NCBI RefSeq assembly: GCF_040807025.1 | Contig: NC_090943.1 | Span: 21,419,213 to 21,483,212 of the forward strand | DNA length: 64,000 bases | From: Struthio camelus | Taxonomy: Eukaryota; Chordata; Aves; Struthioniformes; Struthionidae | Reading direction: 5' to 3' | Shown here: in pieces, positions 1 through 11,149 of the stretch | Layout: the number at the start of each line of letters is the position of its first letter | Position numbering within the stretch: the first letter of the stretch is position 1 | Notes under the pieces: model-generated | The model's input: the letters and a program-made list of their open reading frames with translations, nothing else | What the model was told of the DNA's origin: nothing | Database searches by the model: none | Program-made: the position numbers and the translations under genes

Positions 1-2690
1 CTGCTTTCTCTCTTAAGACCTGAATCAGCAGTTATGTTTAGATATCCACTTGTAAGTGTGCACTGCTCACATCGGTAAAGCTATGTGCATGTTTTGGCTG
101 CTCCAGTCTCACTGTGTTAATCACACTGATGTAAACATTTATGAACTGCCTTCTAATCTCTGCCGTTTCATGATCATTAGTTTTTTTACAAATACTATTG
201 CGAAGTCAAAAGCCTGGCTAAAGCATCAATTAAAACCTTAGTTATGTTACCGCCAATAAGTGGTCATTAAGGGCATGTGAGGGCAACCAGCATTTTTGTA
301 GAATCGGATTCTTAAGTGCTGGGCTCTAAAGCAGATGTTTTTCATTTTTATTTCATTTATAAATGACTATAAAATACTAAGACAGCTGTAAGAATAGTGA
401 CGATTTTTTATATCTATAAATGTATTATGAATGCAGATCTAAGTTTTTAAATATTAAACTTTATTATTGATGATGGATGAATAATCCCTGATATGTGGAG
501 AGGTAAGCATTCCTAATAATACTGATGGTTTGGGAGAATGTTCAGTATATTTTAATGAGAAAAAAATGAATTAATGGCTTTCTCTAATGTGACAATTTTA
601 CTGGGACACAAGAAAAGAGTTTCATCAAATATAACCAAGGAATACAATTTCTTTGTACAATTCTTCCTATTTATTATGAACAAACTACTGATTTTCAGTA
701 TGTGCCGCAGAAAGATAGTTTTTTAAAGTCCGTTTGATGTGATTTTTGTTCTTTTAGTATGTCATGTAGTAGTCCAAATGGAAGTAACTCTTTCTGATGA
801 GTTTGTGGTTTTGTGCATCACCTGCAAAGTACAACATTTGCTCAAAAAGAAGCATTAGTGCCAAAATACAGCCTGAGCAGAGCATTTCCAAATGGAAATG
901 GCTAATTAAACAAACCTCGGAGTAGGTGAAAACTGTTAATTTCACTTGTCTCCGTATTCCCATATCACATTGCCACCCTAATTAATTTGATCTTCAATGA
1001 AAATGAAGTATAAACTCTTACTTAGGAAGTAGTAATCACAGCATGTAACAGTCTGAAATACTATTCTTAGTCAACACCAGCTGTTCGGCTTGAGGTAGTC
1101 TGTGGTGTTGAAAAAGCGTTTAAATTATACAGCAACACTGGACTTTTTAATTTAATATCTGTTTCCACTCAGTAGAAACTTCTCTGTCAAATCTCAATGT
1201 GAAATAGAGAAAAAGAAAGACTATTCCTCTCTTTTGTCAAATTTCAGCATGGAATAGAGGAAAGTGTAGGGTTTTAGTTATAAAGCCCAGTAATATCAGG
1301 AAAGGATGGTATCCTTCTGCACCTATGCTAAGCTATTCTGAACACGGTTACTTGTGTAGTGTAAGCAAAGAACGAACAGAACTTTGCTGTAGGTGTATGA
1401 CCAGCAAGGTGACTAGGTGATTTAGCAGATCTTGTTATATCATCAGTGCGCAACACAGACTAGCTCTTTCTGTATCCTTTCCCTGAAACTATTTTCATCT
1501 AAACTCAATAACCATGGCGTTAATGGAATAGAAAATTCACACAACCTCATGCTCCTGACTTGTGCATGACAAGAGAAACAGTTCCCATAGATTTCTATGA
1601 TAAAGTGCTTTCTTTTTGATTACAACCAAGTTATTTCAGTTTGTTTGCTTTTTGTGTGGGTGGATGTTACCCGTCACAATTTAGGCAGCACACAAGTGCT
1701 TATGAGCTACGACAGGGTTCTGCTGGCACAGGTATGTAGGTTGTGATTGCTAAGCCCCTAATGTAGATGCAGTTTTACTAGCCAAATTTTGCCTTTTTTC
1801 CCGCCCAGTATAATTTGTGGGAAGCGAATCTATAGCTGTGGGCACACTTTCACAGCCATAGCGCTTTATTGCTCTAGGACTATCCCTATTTTGGTAGCAT
1901 CTTCCGAGTATAGGCACGACAAAAATATCCAACATAGCAATCCAATATAAGTGCAAACAGCTCAAGCAGGTATACATCAGTCACCGTACAGAGCTATTTG
2001 TACATGCAAACCCTGACCTGCAGTGTGTTATTTGCAGCCCTCCACCAGACAGCTACATTTGACCCTTCAATGTCAACAGAAATGTCTGACTAACAGAACA
2101 TAGTTGTCATCTCTTTCATTACCACAGGATTTTCTTGGGCCCTTTTCTCTTCTTCATGTTCACAATGCTAAGCTTCCGTATTAATTAAATGTCAACATTC
2201 ACTAGTCAGAGACTGTGTTAGCCAATAAATACCTGCTTGAAGCAAACTACGTGAAGGGTGGAACTTGCATTGTTTTTAATACAAATTATTTGTTTGCAAT
2301 GTTTGATCAAATTAATCAGTGGCAGAATAGATGAAAGCACTAACCATGGCTGAAAAGGATTTGAAAAATATTAATACTGCTGTTGTAACTCATCTCCCCA
2401 TTTTTCTTCCGTTAGTCTTCCTTTCAGGGGTCTTCGTCTTCAGCCAGGCTAGAACTCACGTTACTTGCATATGTGCACACCAAAATTTTTAATAGTGGCA
2501 GTCTTCATACAAACAAAGTTCTGTTTAGATAAGGTGTCTTATTTTCAATTCACCTAGTTTTTTTATTGTTAGAAAGTATAAAAAGAGAATCCTGATGGAA
2601 AAAATCTAACAATATGTGGCACTTTTCTGCCACTGTGTTTGCTTATCTTAGCCACTAACTGTAACTCGTAAAGATACTATAGGGGGAGAC
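1..2690. other. Intergenic, no gene seen
   Basis: AT-rich sequence with only short chance ORFs. I recognise neither coding exons nor a repeat family. In mammals PIP4K2A lies beyond SPAG6 in convergent orientation, so this could approach its long 3' region, but I see nothing that proves it. Confidence 0.6.
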
Positions 2691-2698
2691 TCCTATCC

Positions 2699-2790
2699 TA
2701 ATTGCAGAGACGAGGAAGCTGAGTCACGGGAGGGAGAGGGAGGGCACTACACGACTGCCCAAGATTGCACAGAGAGGCCTAGTTTCAGGG
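2699..2790 (-). repeat. MIR/CORE-SINE-like relic
   Basis: The stretch GACGAGGAAGCTGAGTCAC (2708-2726), followed by ACTGCCCAAGATTGCACAGAG, matches the antisense of the conserved MIR core (gaggaaactgaggcac...cttgcccaaggtcacacag). The element is therefore in minus orientation, old and partial. The assignment rests on recalled consensus. Confidence 0.5.
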
Positions 2791-2874
2791 AAGCATCCCT
2801 GTTCAGGCTAGCTATAATCTGCAGAGATAAAAAGCACCTTTTGGCAAGTCAAAAATAGCACTTGCTTTATATAG

Positions 2875-3035
2875 CCCTGCTCTGAGCGGGAGCCCCCTGC
2901 TTGGGCTGCCCGGGAGCCCGCAGGGTTCCCGCGCGGGCGGCTGGGCCGCGCGCTGCCGAGCGGCCGAGCCCTTCTCCCGCGTCCCCGAGGAGTTCGCGGC
3001 TCGCTTTGGCGCCCGAGAGAACTGCTATTTCCCTC
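2875..3035. promoter_or_regulatory. Small CpG-dense patch
   Basis: About 150 bp of GC-rich, CpG-dense sequence (CCCGCGCGGGCGGC, GGGCCGCGCGCTGCCGAGCGG) stands alone in an AT-rich region 1.4 kb before the larger island. It may be a satellite promoter or part of a shared regulatory domain. The ORFs inside are compositional artefacts. Confidence 0.5.
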
Positions 3036-3839
3036 AACGGTGCTGCAGATGGAGCTCCAAGCAACTGTCAAAGTGCAGTGACTTCCACCTACTCTCAACT
3101 TCAGGCAGATTCAAGCCGGTGACCTACAAGCAGAGGGCTCTGTATCATGTTCCTGAACTCCTGTGCCGTTTAGTTCTACTGCCAGAATGTTTTACTCTCT
3201 CCAGCCATCCAGACTGTCGCAAGGCTGGGGAGTTGCAGGCAGGCTACGGCACCGGGGGTTTTATCTAGTCATCAGGCCCTTTGAGATTTCAGACCATTCA
3301 CGTTTTATCTTCATTTCAATGTGAATGTTAGCTCCCCGGCTTTTCCTGCAGAGATTTCTGGGGGGAGCGTCCCAAACCACCAGCCCGACCTACGATTATT
3401 TCCTTCAGCGTGAAGGGCATGGGAAGTGCAGGCGTGCCTGAGCTCTTAGGGGCTGCCGGGCCGTGAGGCTGGCGCCTGTTTTCCGAGGGAGCTACCCAAA
3501 GTACGAGGTGAGCTGCCTCGGTCACTTTTGCAACCCGTTTTTCAGTTGTTACGTTCCCAGCCTCGAACCTGCTCTGTATCCTAAGAGGCAGAAACTTGTG
3601 TGATTGGCAGCTGTTGACTTTTCCTCAGGGACATCAGAAAGGAAGAGGTAGCCCGGAGGAAGAATATTGGGTCTTAGTCCAGTGCCGCGTATGAATCTGA
3701 CCGACACTTTCCTTATCCTTGCCTGTGTACCGCTGCCACGCTGCCTTACAGCGCTCTCTTGACCACTGTATTCCTCTCGCTTTAATAAGTACAAAGGGGG
3801 CTGAGGTGGAAGGGCAGTAGGATCTCATAAAGCTGTGGT

Positions 3840-4390
3840 TCAAAAGCCCTTAGAAAGGACCTGGGATTTCAAAACGAAATGCTGCTGCAGCAGCCAGCAC
3901 CGCAGCATTTTAATTATGATTCCAGTATATTTGTATCACAAAACCTGGCAATTTTAATGACAAAGTACTGTGATTGCACAAAGTATTTTTAGAACTAATA
4001 AAACCTCTGCAGAACATTTGCATGGAACATATTAAGATCCAATTCCTGCATTCGTTAGTGATATCAAATAGCACGTGGCGGATGGTTCTTTGAAAAAAAA
4101 TGCATTCAATGTAAATCGATTTTGTATTATCAGGAATAATGCGGAGAGAGGCTTTCCAGCACCTTCAAGCTTCAGCCATTCCACCGCCTGCTGCAGTTTA
4201 TGCCCTAATCTTGTGAGATTTACATAGCATTTTAATTTTCAGTCTTGGTTGTGTTTGCCAGCTGAGAGATTCTTACTCTACTTCACATTAATTCCAAATT
4301 CACCCCATAACAATAGCAAAAAATAGAGTGCTGAGAAAAGCGAGAAGCCAAACATGACTCCATTAAAATAATATGTGTCACTATTAATGA
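3840..4390. other. AT-rich block between two GC patches, candidate conserved regulatory element
   Basis: Unlike the nearby repeats, this stretch shows no repeat signature. It carries clustered homeodomain-like cores (TTTTAATTATGATT near 3908, TTTTAATGAC near 3952, TATTAATGACC near 4382) and a CAGCTG site at about 4259. Its position directly beside a CpG island suggests regulatory DNA. This is inference; only comparison across species can show conservation. Confidence 0.3.
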
Positions 4391-4399
4391 CCCCTGCCT

Positions 4400-5580
4400 G
4401 CCGGTCTGCATTCCTGGGCGGGTGCCTCTCTCCGCCGCAGCATCTGTGAGCAAAACCAGCCATCGGCTCCCTCCGCGCCTCCTGGCTTCCCTCACGCTCA
4501 GCAGCCGTCGGCCTTTACGAGGTCGGACGAACGAGCCACGGAGAGCAGCCGGCTTTGCCCCGAGGTCGGAGCCGGCCGCACGCGCTTGGCTGTCCTCTCC
4601 GCGCCGGCACCTCCTGCCTCCCAGCCCGGCCCGGGCGCGAAGCGGCCGCCCGCCCCGGCCACCGCCAGCGGCCCCGCGCCCCGCTCGCCGTGGGGCTGCT
4701 GCCGCGGCCGCGCGCGCCGGGCGCCGACTTTTTCCTTGGATTTGCACGGCGCTCAGCGGGCTGCCGCAGCTTAACACTTCCCGTTGTTATGAACAGTTAA
4801 TCCACATAAAAAATAAGGCAGACCCAATGAAAAAGAACAAAGTAGACCAGCAGTAACCACTCTCGGCGTAGTAAACCCTCCTGGGCAAGCTAACCCAGGG
4901 CAATCGGCAGTTTGCCACCGCCTTGCCGTGGGGTTGACACGGCAGGAGTGTCCGGGGGAGGCCGTGACAAGGGGGACACCGGGGCTAGGGCAGGGGCTGG
5001 CGCCCTGCCAGCGTCCCCGCACGGGCTACGGGGCGAGCCGGGGCGGGCCTGGGGGTCCCACAGCGCCTCAGCCCCCCCGGCCCGGGGCCCCAGGCAACGC
5101 TGGCGGGGTGGGAAACCAGGCGGCCGAGCTCGGAGAAACTCCCCTCGAAAGCGGCCGGCAGGGCCGGCCAGCCGCAGCTCAGCTCACGCCGAGGCCCTGC
5201 CTCGTGGCGGCTCTAAGGCAGACCGCTCGGATCCGCCTCGCCTCCGCCGCCTGCTTTGCGCTATCGCTCGCCCCTGCTCAAGGCGGGAGCTGAACGCTTC
5301 TGGATCCGGGGGGCAGCAGCTCTGTGCCCGGGCGGGCAGCGCAGCGCGGGCCTTGCGGCAGGGCCCCCCGGCCCCTGCCTCGCCTCGCCTCTCGCCCTGC
5401 GGGCTGAGGACTCCTCCACACGCGATTTTGAAGACCACGACGTGAGGTTTGAGTGGAAGTGCCTGTCCACGCTACGAGGAAGCTGCTGAAGAGGGAGCGT
5501 ACGGAAAGCGAAGCTCGGCGCTCCCCCGCCTATCCAGCCACCGACAGCCTCTCTAGCCCCCGAAACCATTCAGGTATGAC
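4400..5580. promoter_or_regulatory. Orphan CpG island, candidate promoter
   Basis: Over 1 kb of CpG-dense DNA (for example GGCCCGGGCGCGAAGCGGCC near 4627 and GCGGCCGCGCGCGCCGGGCG near 4701) with abrupt AT-rich edges. Long open frames on both strands reflect composition, not protein. No known gene starts here to my knowledge: SPAG6 ends 22 kb away on the other strand. A plus-strand splice donor closes the island at 5573/5574 (CATTCAG|GTATGA), which suggests rightward transcription. Confidence 0.65.
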
Positions 5581-5699
5581 CCAGGGAGCCTCTCTCGAAA
5601 GCCGCTCTGAAAGTTCTCAACTTCTTATAGAAAAAGGCAAGACTGTGCCTACAGGAAGTGATTTTTTTTTTTGCCTTGTGCTCCTCTCTCTTTTTCCAG

Positions 5700-5815
5700 A
5701 TAAGTCCTATATGTGTCAGCACTGCTCGGGGTGCATAATACAGCGACAGCAGTCATCAGAAACCACAAGACAGCTCGGTTCAAAGGAAAGCAAGGAAAGC
5801 CATATAAAGTTTACA
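5700..5815 (+). other. Candidate second exon of an unannotated plus-strand transcript
   Basis: A very strong acceptor (T-run, then CTCCTCTCTCTTTTTCCAG, ending at 5699) precedes this 116-nt stretch, which ends TTTACA|GTAAGC, a good donor. Together with the donor at 5573/5574 it defines a short 126-nt intron leaving the CpG island. The open frame crossing the junction has no ATG in the first exon and resembles no family I know, so a non-coding RNA is the more likely reading. The strand is set by the splice signals only. Confidence 0.35.
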
Positions 5816-5829
5816 GTAAGCATACGTAT

Positions 5830-7290
5830 TTGATCTGTCCCTGCTGGCTGCTCTTGAGAGCTCGAGCACGGTGCATCTGGGTTCCAGCCCCTCTGAATAA
5901 AAACACTCTTGGTAGCCATGGAGGAAAAGAAACAACTCGCAAGAACCACTTGCTGGTTTCACAAGAGTAATCAGTCATCTGAAACTGGTAACAAAAAAAA
6001 ATCACCCCTGCAGTGGAGCGCATCACACTTCAGCTTGACTAATCTGTGACTGGTTATCTTTCTGTGAACAGGGTGTTGAATCAAACCTGGGGAAAAGTGG
6101 GTAATTAATGAATCAGTCGGTGACATCAGCTCAGTTAGAGACAAAGGCTCCGCGTCTTTTTTAGCTTGGGACTGTCATTTGTCGCAAATGTTCAAACACC
6201 TAAAGAAAGAACGTTTTGCTGGAAAACGCACCGAGCCAACCAGATCCAGAAGCATTTGTAACAGAGCTGGGCTTGGTCCCTTCCCCTGATTACTGGTGTA
6301 CCATAGCTTTCCTTTACTGACACAGCAACAAGCGATGACAAATCAGGCAGGTTCAGAGTTAAAGAAATGATTTTCCTCTCTATTCCTGTTGCTGAAATGC
6401 TGGGAGAGGCATTTCCGATTTTCTTCTTCAGTAGCAACTCTGGACATCATGTAGTTTATCTGACCTTTGGCTATGCCGCACCATGAAATCAGACACCAGT
6501 AGGAGGGGGCCAGAACAAAGCAAGGAGAGATTAATAAGAGCATTATTTGCGATGTGGCACTGGGCCATGAGTTACCGTACAGCCAGGCTGCTTTACCTTC
6601 TGGCAACAGGAACAGCCTAAGTTTTGCGTCAAGCTTTTTGCTTTAAAAAAAAGAATTACGGTCTTCGCTTCTGTTCTGCTTTTATATAAAAACCTGGTCA
6701 GATGAATGAGTGGGAGAGGGAGGGAAAAAACCCTCAACTGTAGTGGAAGCAAAATATAAACATAAAGTTAATATGTGACTTTCATTCAAAAGAGTCTATT
6801 CTTTGCCTGATTGTTTGGGGCTTTGGGGGATTAACCAATGAAGAACAGGATTCTGCTTGTTCAGCCTGGTGTCGATGTTGGTGTGGTGCTTCCCTCAGTG
6901 CAAAGCTTTACTAACAGCCCCCTCCAATACCTTCAATCTTCACAACTGCAGCATGCGGGGTTGCAAATGCAGCTATCGATGGCAAATTCAGCTATCTTCC
7001 AATGCCATCATGTACAAATGTCTTGACTTGGAGCATGCTAAATACTGTGAGGGTGAGGTTCACAGAGCTTGAGAATAAAGAACTATACTTTATTATAATT
7101 ATTATTATTACAGTTCTTCACCAAGCCCAGATAATAACAAAAAGGAATCAGAGTTCCTTGATGAGGAAACAAGAGTGGTATGAGTGAAGAGATTCAGAAT
7201 GATTCAGGATGGTATGAATCACCATAAATCAAACAAGAAAGATATGAACTGTGCTCTGTGTTAAAGAGCTCCCTGACTGTGCAAAGCTCA
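5830..7290. other. Non-coding, no gene seen
   Basis: AT-rich sequence with a short TTA-rich microsatellite near 7090-7112. No coding exon recognised. Confidence 0.6.
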
Positions 7291-7299
7291 GTATGAAAC

Positions 7300-9746
7300 C
7301 AGAGGCACTGGAGGTCCCTGGGTCAAGAGCGGAGGGGGAAGTAACACTGGAGAGGGAAGCAGTCTGTCACAGCTCCTAACTGAGAGGAGGTGGTGAACGG
7401 GGCTTTCTGCAGACTACTAGCAGAGGCTTCCTGCTTGCAAGCCCTCATCATTATGGAGGATTTCAGCCAGCCAGGAATCTGCTGGGAGGGCAACACAGCA
7501 TTGGGCAGGCAATCTAGGAGCTTCTTGCACTGCACTAGTGACAATTTCCTCATGCAAACGCAGGAGAGACCAGTCAGGGGTTATGCTCTAATTGACTTGC
7601 TGGTGGTGAATGTGGTCACAGTGTCATCTTGGGCTTATCTTATGTGACCATAAGATAATTGAATTCAGGATCTAGAGGCAGGCTGGGAAGGTAAGTCCAG
7701 AGTTGGGACTCTGGACTTCAGGAGAGCAGACTTCAGCTTGCTCAAGGATGTGCTAAATAAAATTCCCTGGGCTACAACCATGACGTGAAAGTGTGCCCAG
7801 AAGGTCTGGACGATTTTTAAAGAGAACTTAGAGCTCAGCAAAAACAATCCTCATGTACAGGGCGACAGAATTCCAGCAGAAGACCTGGTAAGCAAAGTGA
7901 GCATCTTCTGGATGAAACAAAATGCAAAAAAAGGAGCATGCAATAAGTGGAAATATGGAAAGGCAGGAAGAGAGGAGTGTAAAAGCTTTGTTTGGCTATT
8001 TAAGGACAAAACCAAGGAAAACCAAAGCTCAGTTGGAACTAAGACTAGCAAGCGGCAGTAATAGTGTCAAGGATCACAGAATCACAGAACAGTTGGAGTT
8101 GGAAGGGACCTCTGGAGATCATCTGGTCCAACCCCCCAGTAAGCCAAGAGGAGCTTCTACAGCTGGTAGTTCAGAGAAAAAGTGGGCCTGCTGATGAAGG
8201 GGGAAGACGGCCTAGTGATGGATGATTTGGATGATACTGACATACTCAATGTCTTCTTAGGCAAAGCCTGCTCCCAACCTTTGTGTGTATTAGTACCCTT
8301 CAGGAGAGAGGCGCAGACAACAGCAGGAGCAAGAAGACAGAAATTACTTAGAGAAGCTGGATGTATTCAAATCCATGGGGCCACTGGGGATTCACCTGAG
8401 TGTCCTGAAGAAGCTGGCCAATGTGATTGTGAGATTGCTATCTACTGTCTATGAAAACTGTAGTGACTGGGAAAGTCCCTGGTGACTGGAGAAAGTCTGA
8501 CACTTCATCTGTCTTTAAAATGACAAGAAAGGAATCCAGCAAGCTATCTGCTGGTCAACATCATCTCAGTCACTGGAAAGATCATGGAACGTGTAATCCA
8601 TTTCTGAGGCCATAAAGGACAAGGACGTGTTTGGGAACAGTCAGCATGGATTTACTGATGGCAAACTGAGCTTGACCAACCTGCCCACACTCTGGGATAA
8701 AATGACTGAATGTTTCAACAAGGTGGATGTGTTGGATGTAATCTACCTTGACTATAGTAAGGCCTTTGACACCATCTCCTGCAGCACTGTCATTTTGAAG
8801 CTGAGAAGGTATGGACCAGAAGAACAGACTGTGAGAGGGGCTGCAAATTGGCAGAACCACCAGGCTCCAAAAGCAGTGATCAATGGCTCCATGTCTGGCA
8901 GGTGACCAAGAACCAGAGGAGCACTTGAGGGGTCAGTACTGAGCTCCATATTGGTCAGCATCTTCATCAACAGCCTTGATGGTGACACAGTCAGGTTTGT
9001 TGATGACACTGAACTGTCTGGACCGACAGGACAAATGGCAAAGCTTCAGTGCAGAGGGAACTTGATAAACGGGGGAACTGGGCCAACAGGTACCTCTTAA
9101 GGTTCAATAAGGAAAAATGCAAACTTTGCACCTCAGGCAGAATAACCCCATGCATCAGCACAGGCTGGGAAGCACCTCGTGGAAGAGTAGTCCTAGTGAA
9201 AGGGAGCTAGGGTTTACAGTGGACACCAGGTTGAATATCAATCACCACTGTGCTCTCATGGCGAATAATGCAAATCACATCCTGGCCTACAGGACAGTGG
9301 TTATGAGACAGAGGGACCCCCTCTATCCAGCTTTGCCTCTGGTTTTGGGTTCGACAGCTCAAGGGGTGTGTGGAGAAACTGGAAAGGGTCTGGTGGAAGG
9401 TTACCAAGATGGTCAGTGGCCTGGAGCAGCGTGAGAAAGGCTGAGGGTGGTTACACAAACAACAGAGCCAAACTCTTCTGGTTAGTGCCATAGGCTCAAA
9501 CTAGGGCCAGTGGCCACAAGGTGAGGTGCAGACATTAGGAAAAAATTTTCACTAGGAGTGTGAACCCTGGAAAAGGTTGCCCAGAGGAGCTGGGGAATTT
9601 CCATTCTTGGAGATCTTTCAAGACTTTGCAAGACAAACCACGGCTAACCTGAGGTACTGGTGATGATAGCTCCACTTTAAGCAGGCTGTTGGAGTAGGTG
9701 AATTCAGAGGTCTCTTCCAACAAACATTTCTATGAGTCTATGAATC
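7300..9746 (+). mobile_element. Degenerate CR1 LINE (5'-truncated, endonuclease and RT remnants)
   Basis: Non-LTR retrotransposon of the CR1 family. Endonuclease-like pieces appear at about 7400-7640 (ALIIMEDFSQPGICWEGNTA, DNFLMQTQE, ALIDLLVVN). Reverse-transcriptase pieces follow at 8635-9020 (NSQHGFTDGKLSLTNL, DVIYLDYSKAFDTISCS, then FVDDTELSG standing for the catalytic F/YADD box). The 3' end matches CR1 (LAHGG-like GGTTGCCCAGAGGAGCTG at about 9575, GGTCTCTTCCAACA at 9709) and stops in TCTATGAGTCTATGAATC at about 9730-9747. Frames shift repeatedly and contain stops, so it is dead. It is interrupted by an antisense CR1 tail at 8077-8146. Confidence 0.9.
8077..8146 (-). mobile_element. CR1 3'-tail fragment nested in an older CR1
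   Basis: ATCACAGAATCACAGAA followed by GGTTGGAAGGGACCTCTGGAG-type sequence and TCCAACCCCCC is the reverse complement of a CR1 3' terminus. It lies between two pieces of the host CR1 reading frame (KAQLELRLA before, GLLMKGEDGLVMDDLDDTDI after), so it inserted later and in the opposite orientation. At about 70 bp it is a severely 5'-truncated copy. Confidence 0.8.
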
Positions 9747-9749
9747 ATT

Positions 9750-10365
9750 ATTTTTAAGGGACTAAAAGCTGATTAAGAAATTGAAATATAGCTACATGAA
9801 ACTATAACAAAATATGATTATAAATATAAGCAGATTAGTTTCCAATCTGCAAGAAGAAGGTAACTGCCTATGTCCTATTTCATATACTTGTACTGCTCTG
9901 GAAGAAATTACACAATGATTCCTGAGCAACTTTGCAGAAAATTCAGAGGTGGGGGAGTGGTAAAAAATGAGAAGGAAAGGCTGCGCACACACACACAGTC
10001 ACCTCAATCATTTTGCACGGGCATAGTGAAATCCAAAGCTTTCCAAGGCAGCCAAAGGCAAGCTCAGACATTTGCAAAGGTTAAAGATTTACAGCAGAAG
10101 AGATGCCATGCTGATCAGCAGAGGTTAGGAAAAAGACTTGGAGATCACAGTAAATGAATTTGAATTTGCAGGGCATATTGCTCTCAGAAAAGGGGCTAAT
10201 ATATAAAGATTTGTGCGCACCAGCACAGACAGAAGGAAATGCCAAGTAAGATGTGGTAGGTTACATCACCTCTGACATCAGCCATTGTGGACTGTTCTGA
10301 TGGTCACGTTTGGAGAAGAATACGAATGAGCCCCAAGGAGTCCTAAAGGATAGAAAATGTCTTAC
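9750..10365. other. Non-coding, no gene seen
   Basis: AT-rich spacer between two CR1 relics. Contains a short (CA) run near 9986-9998. Confidence 0.55.
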
Positions 10366-10369
10366 TGTG

Positions 10370-10863
10370 AGAGACTGAAGCATCTCAGTGTGTTAGCTTT
10401 TCACAGGTTAATTTAATGGTGATTTCTTCATTGTTTTTAAAAGAGGCAATTCCAAATTTCTCAGCAGCGTAGGGATAAGACTGAATTTTCCTGCTTCCTA
10501 GTGGGAAACAAAATAGCTTTTAGGACTACCTCAGTGCATCTTCCTCCACTTCCTGCACTCGGGTGCAGCTAGGAGTCCCGAGCCCATGCGGAGGCTCGCG
10601 AGCCTCTGCTGCTGGCTCCTGCATCAGCGCCACGGACAGCCACGGCCTTCCTGAGGTGAATCTGTTTTGCTGCTCCCAATACTTCGATGCTGTGGGCATC
10701 TGCCTATCCTGCCTGCCTGGAGCAGCCCCTGGTCTGTGCGTGCTCAGACAAGGAGCAGAGATTTGACAGCTCGTAAGGCTTTCACAAAGGTTGGAAGTTG
10801 AAGCTAGATCAGTTTAAACAGGAAATAAGACACAATTATGTTTGCAGCATATATATATATATG

Positions 10864-10915
<52 letters not shown>

Positions 10916-11140
10916 ATAAATGGTAGTTAACTATTGAAATAAATTACTGTGACTGTGCTGAGTGAATGCTTATAAATTAAAAGTGTATGTTTGTTCTAAA
11001 AGTCAGTGTTTTCTGCAGTTCTTAGGCTTGAAACATGACTTATTTCTTGGAAACACTATAGGTTCAGTTAGGCAGGAGGTCACTTAGATGATCACTCTGG
11101 TTCCTTCCGGCCTTAAATTCTACGGCTCTGTGGAAATTAT
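10370..11140 (+). mobile_element. CR1 relic with inserted microsatellite
   Basis: GAGAGACTGAAGCATCTCAGTGTG (10369 on) resembles the CR1 segment that follows the RT. GGAAGTTGAAGCTAGATCAG at 10792 and GGTAGTTAACTATTGAAATAAATTAC at 10922 resemble the CR1 3' region. GGCAGGAGGTCACTTAGATG...CTGGTTCCTTCCGGCCTTAAATTCTACGG at about 11070-11130 is its terminal part. The middle (about 10510-10780) does not align by eye and may be another insertion or simply diverged. Confidence 0.65.
10849..10910. repeat. (TA)n microsatellite
   Basis: About 60 bp of nearly pure alternating TA, with a TGTATGTG interruption near 10862. It lies at the point of the CR1 3' region where the consensus has an A/T-rich run. Confidence 0.95.
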
Positions 11141-11149
11141 GTGTCAGAG

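Noticed and set aside
4283..5569. Long open frames on both strands in the CpG island (up to about 177 codons)
   Set aside because: High GC removes stop codons in all frames. The products are Ala/Arg/Pro/Gly-rich with no family motif, and several frames on both strands overlap.
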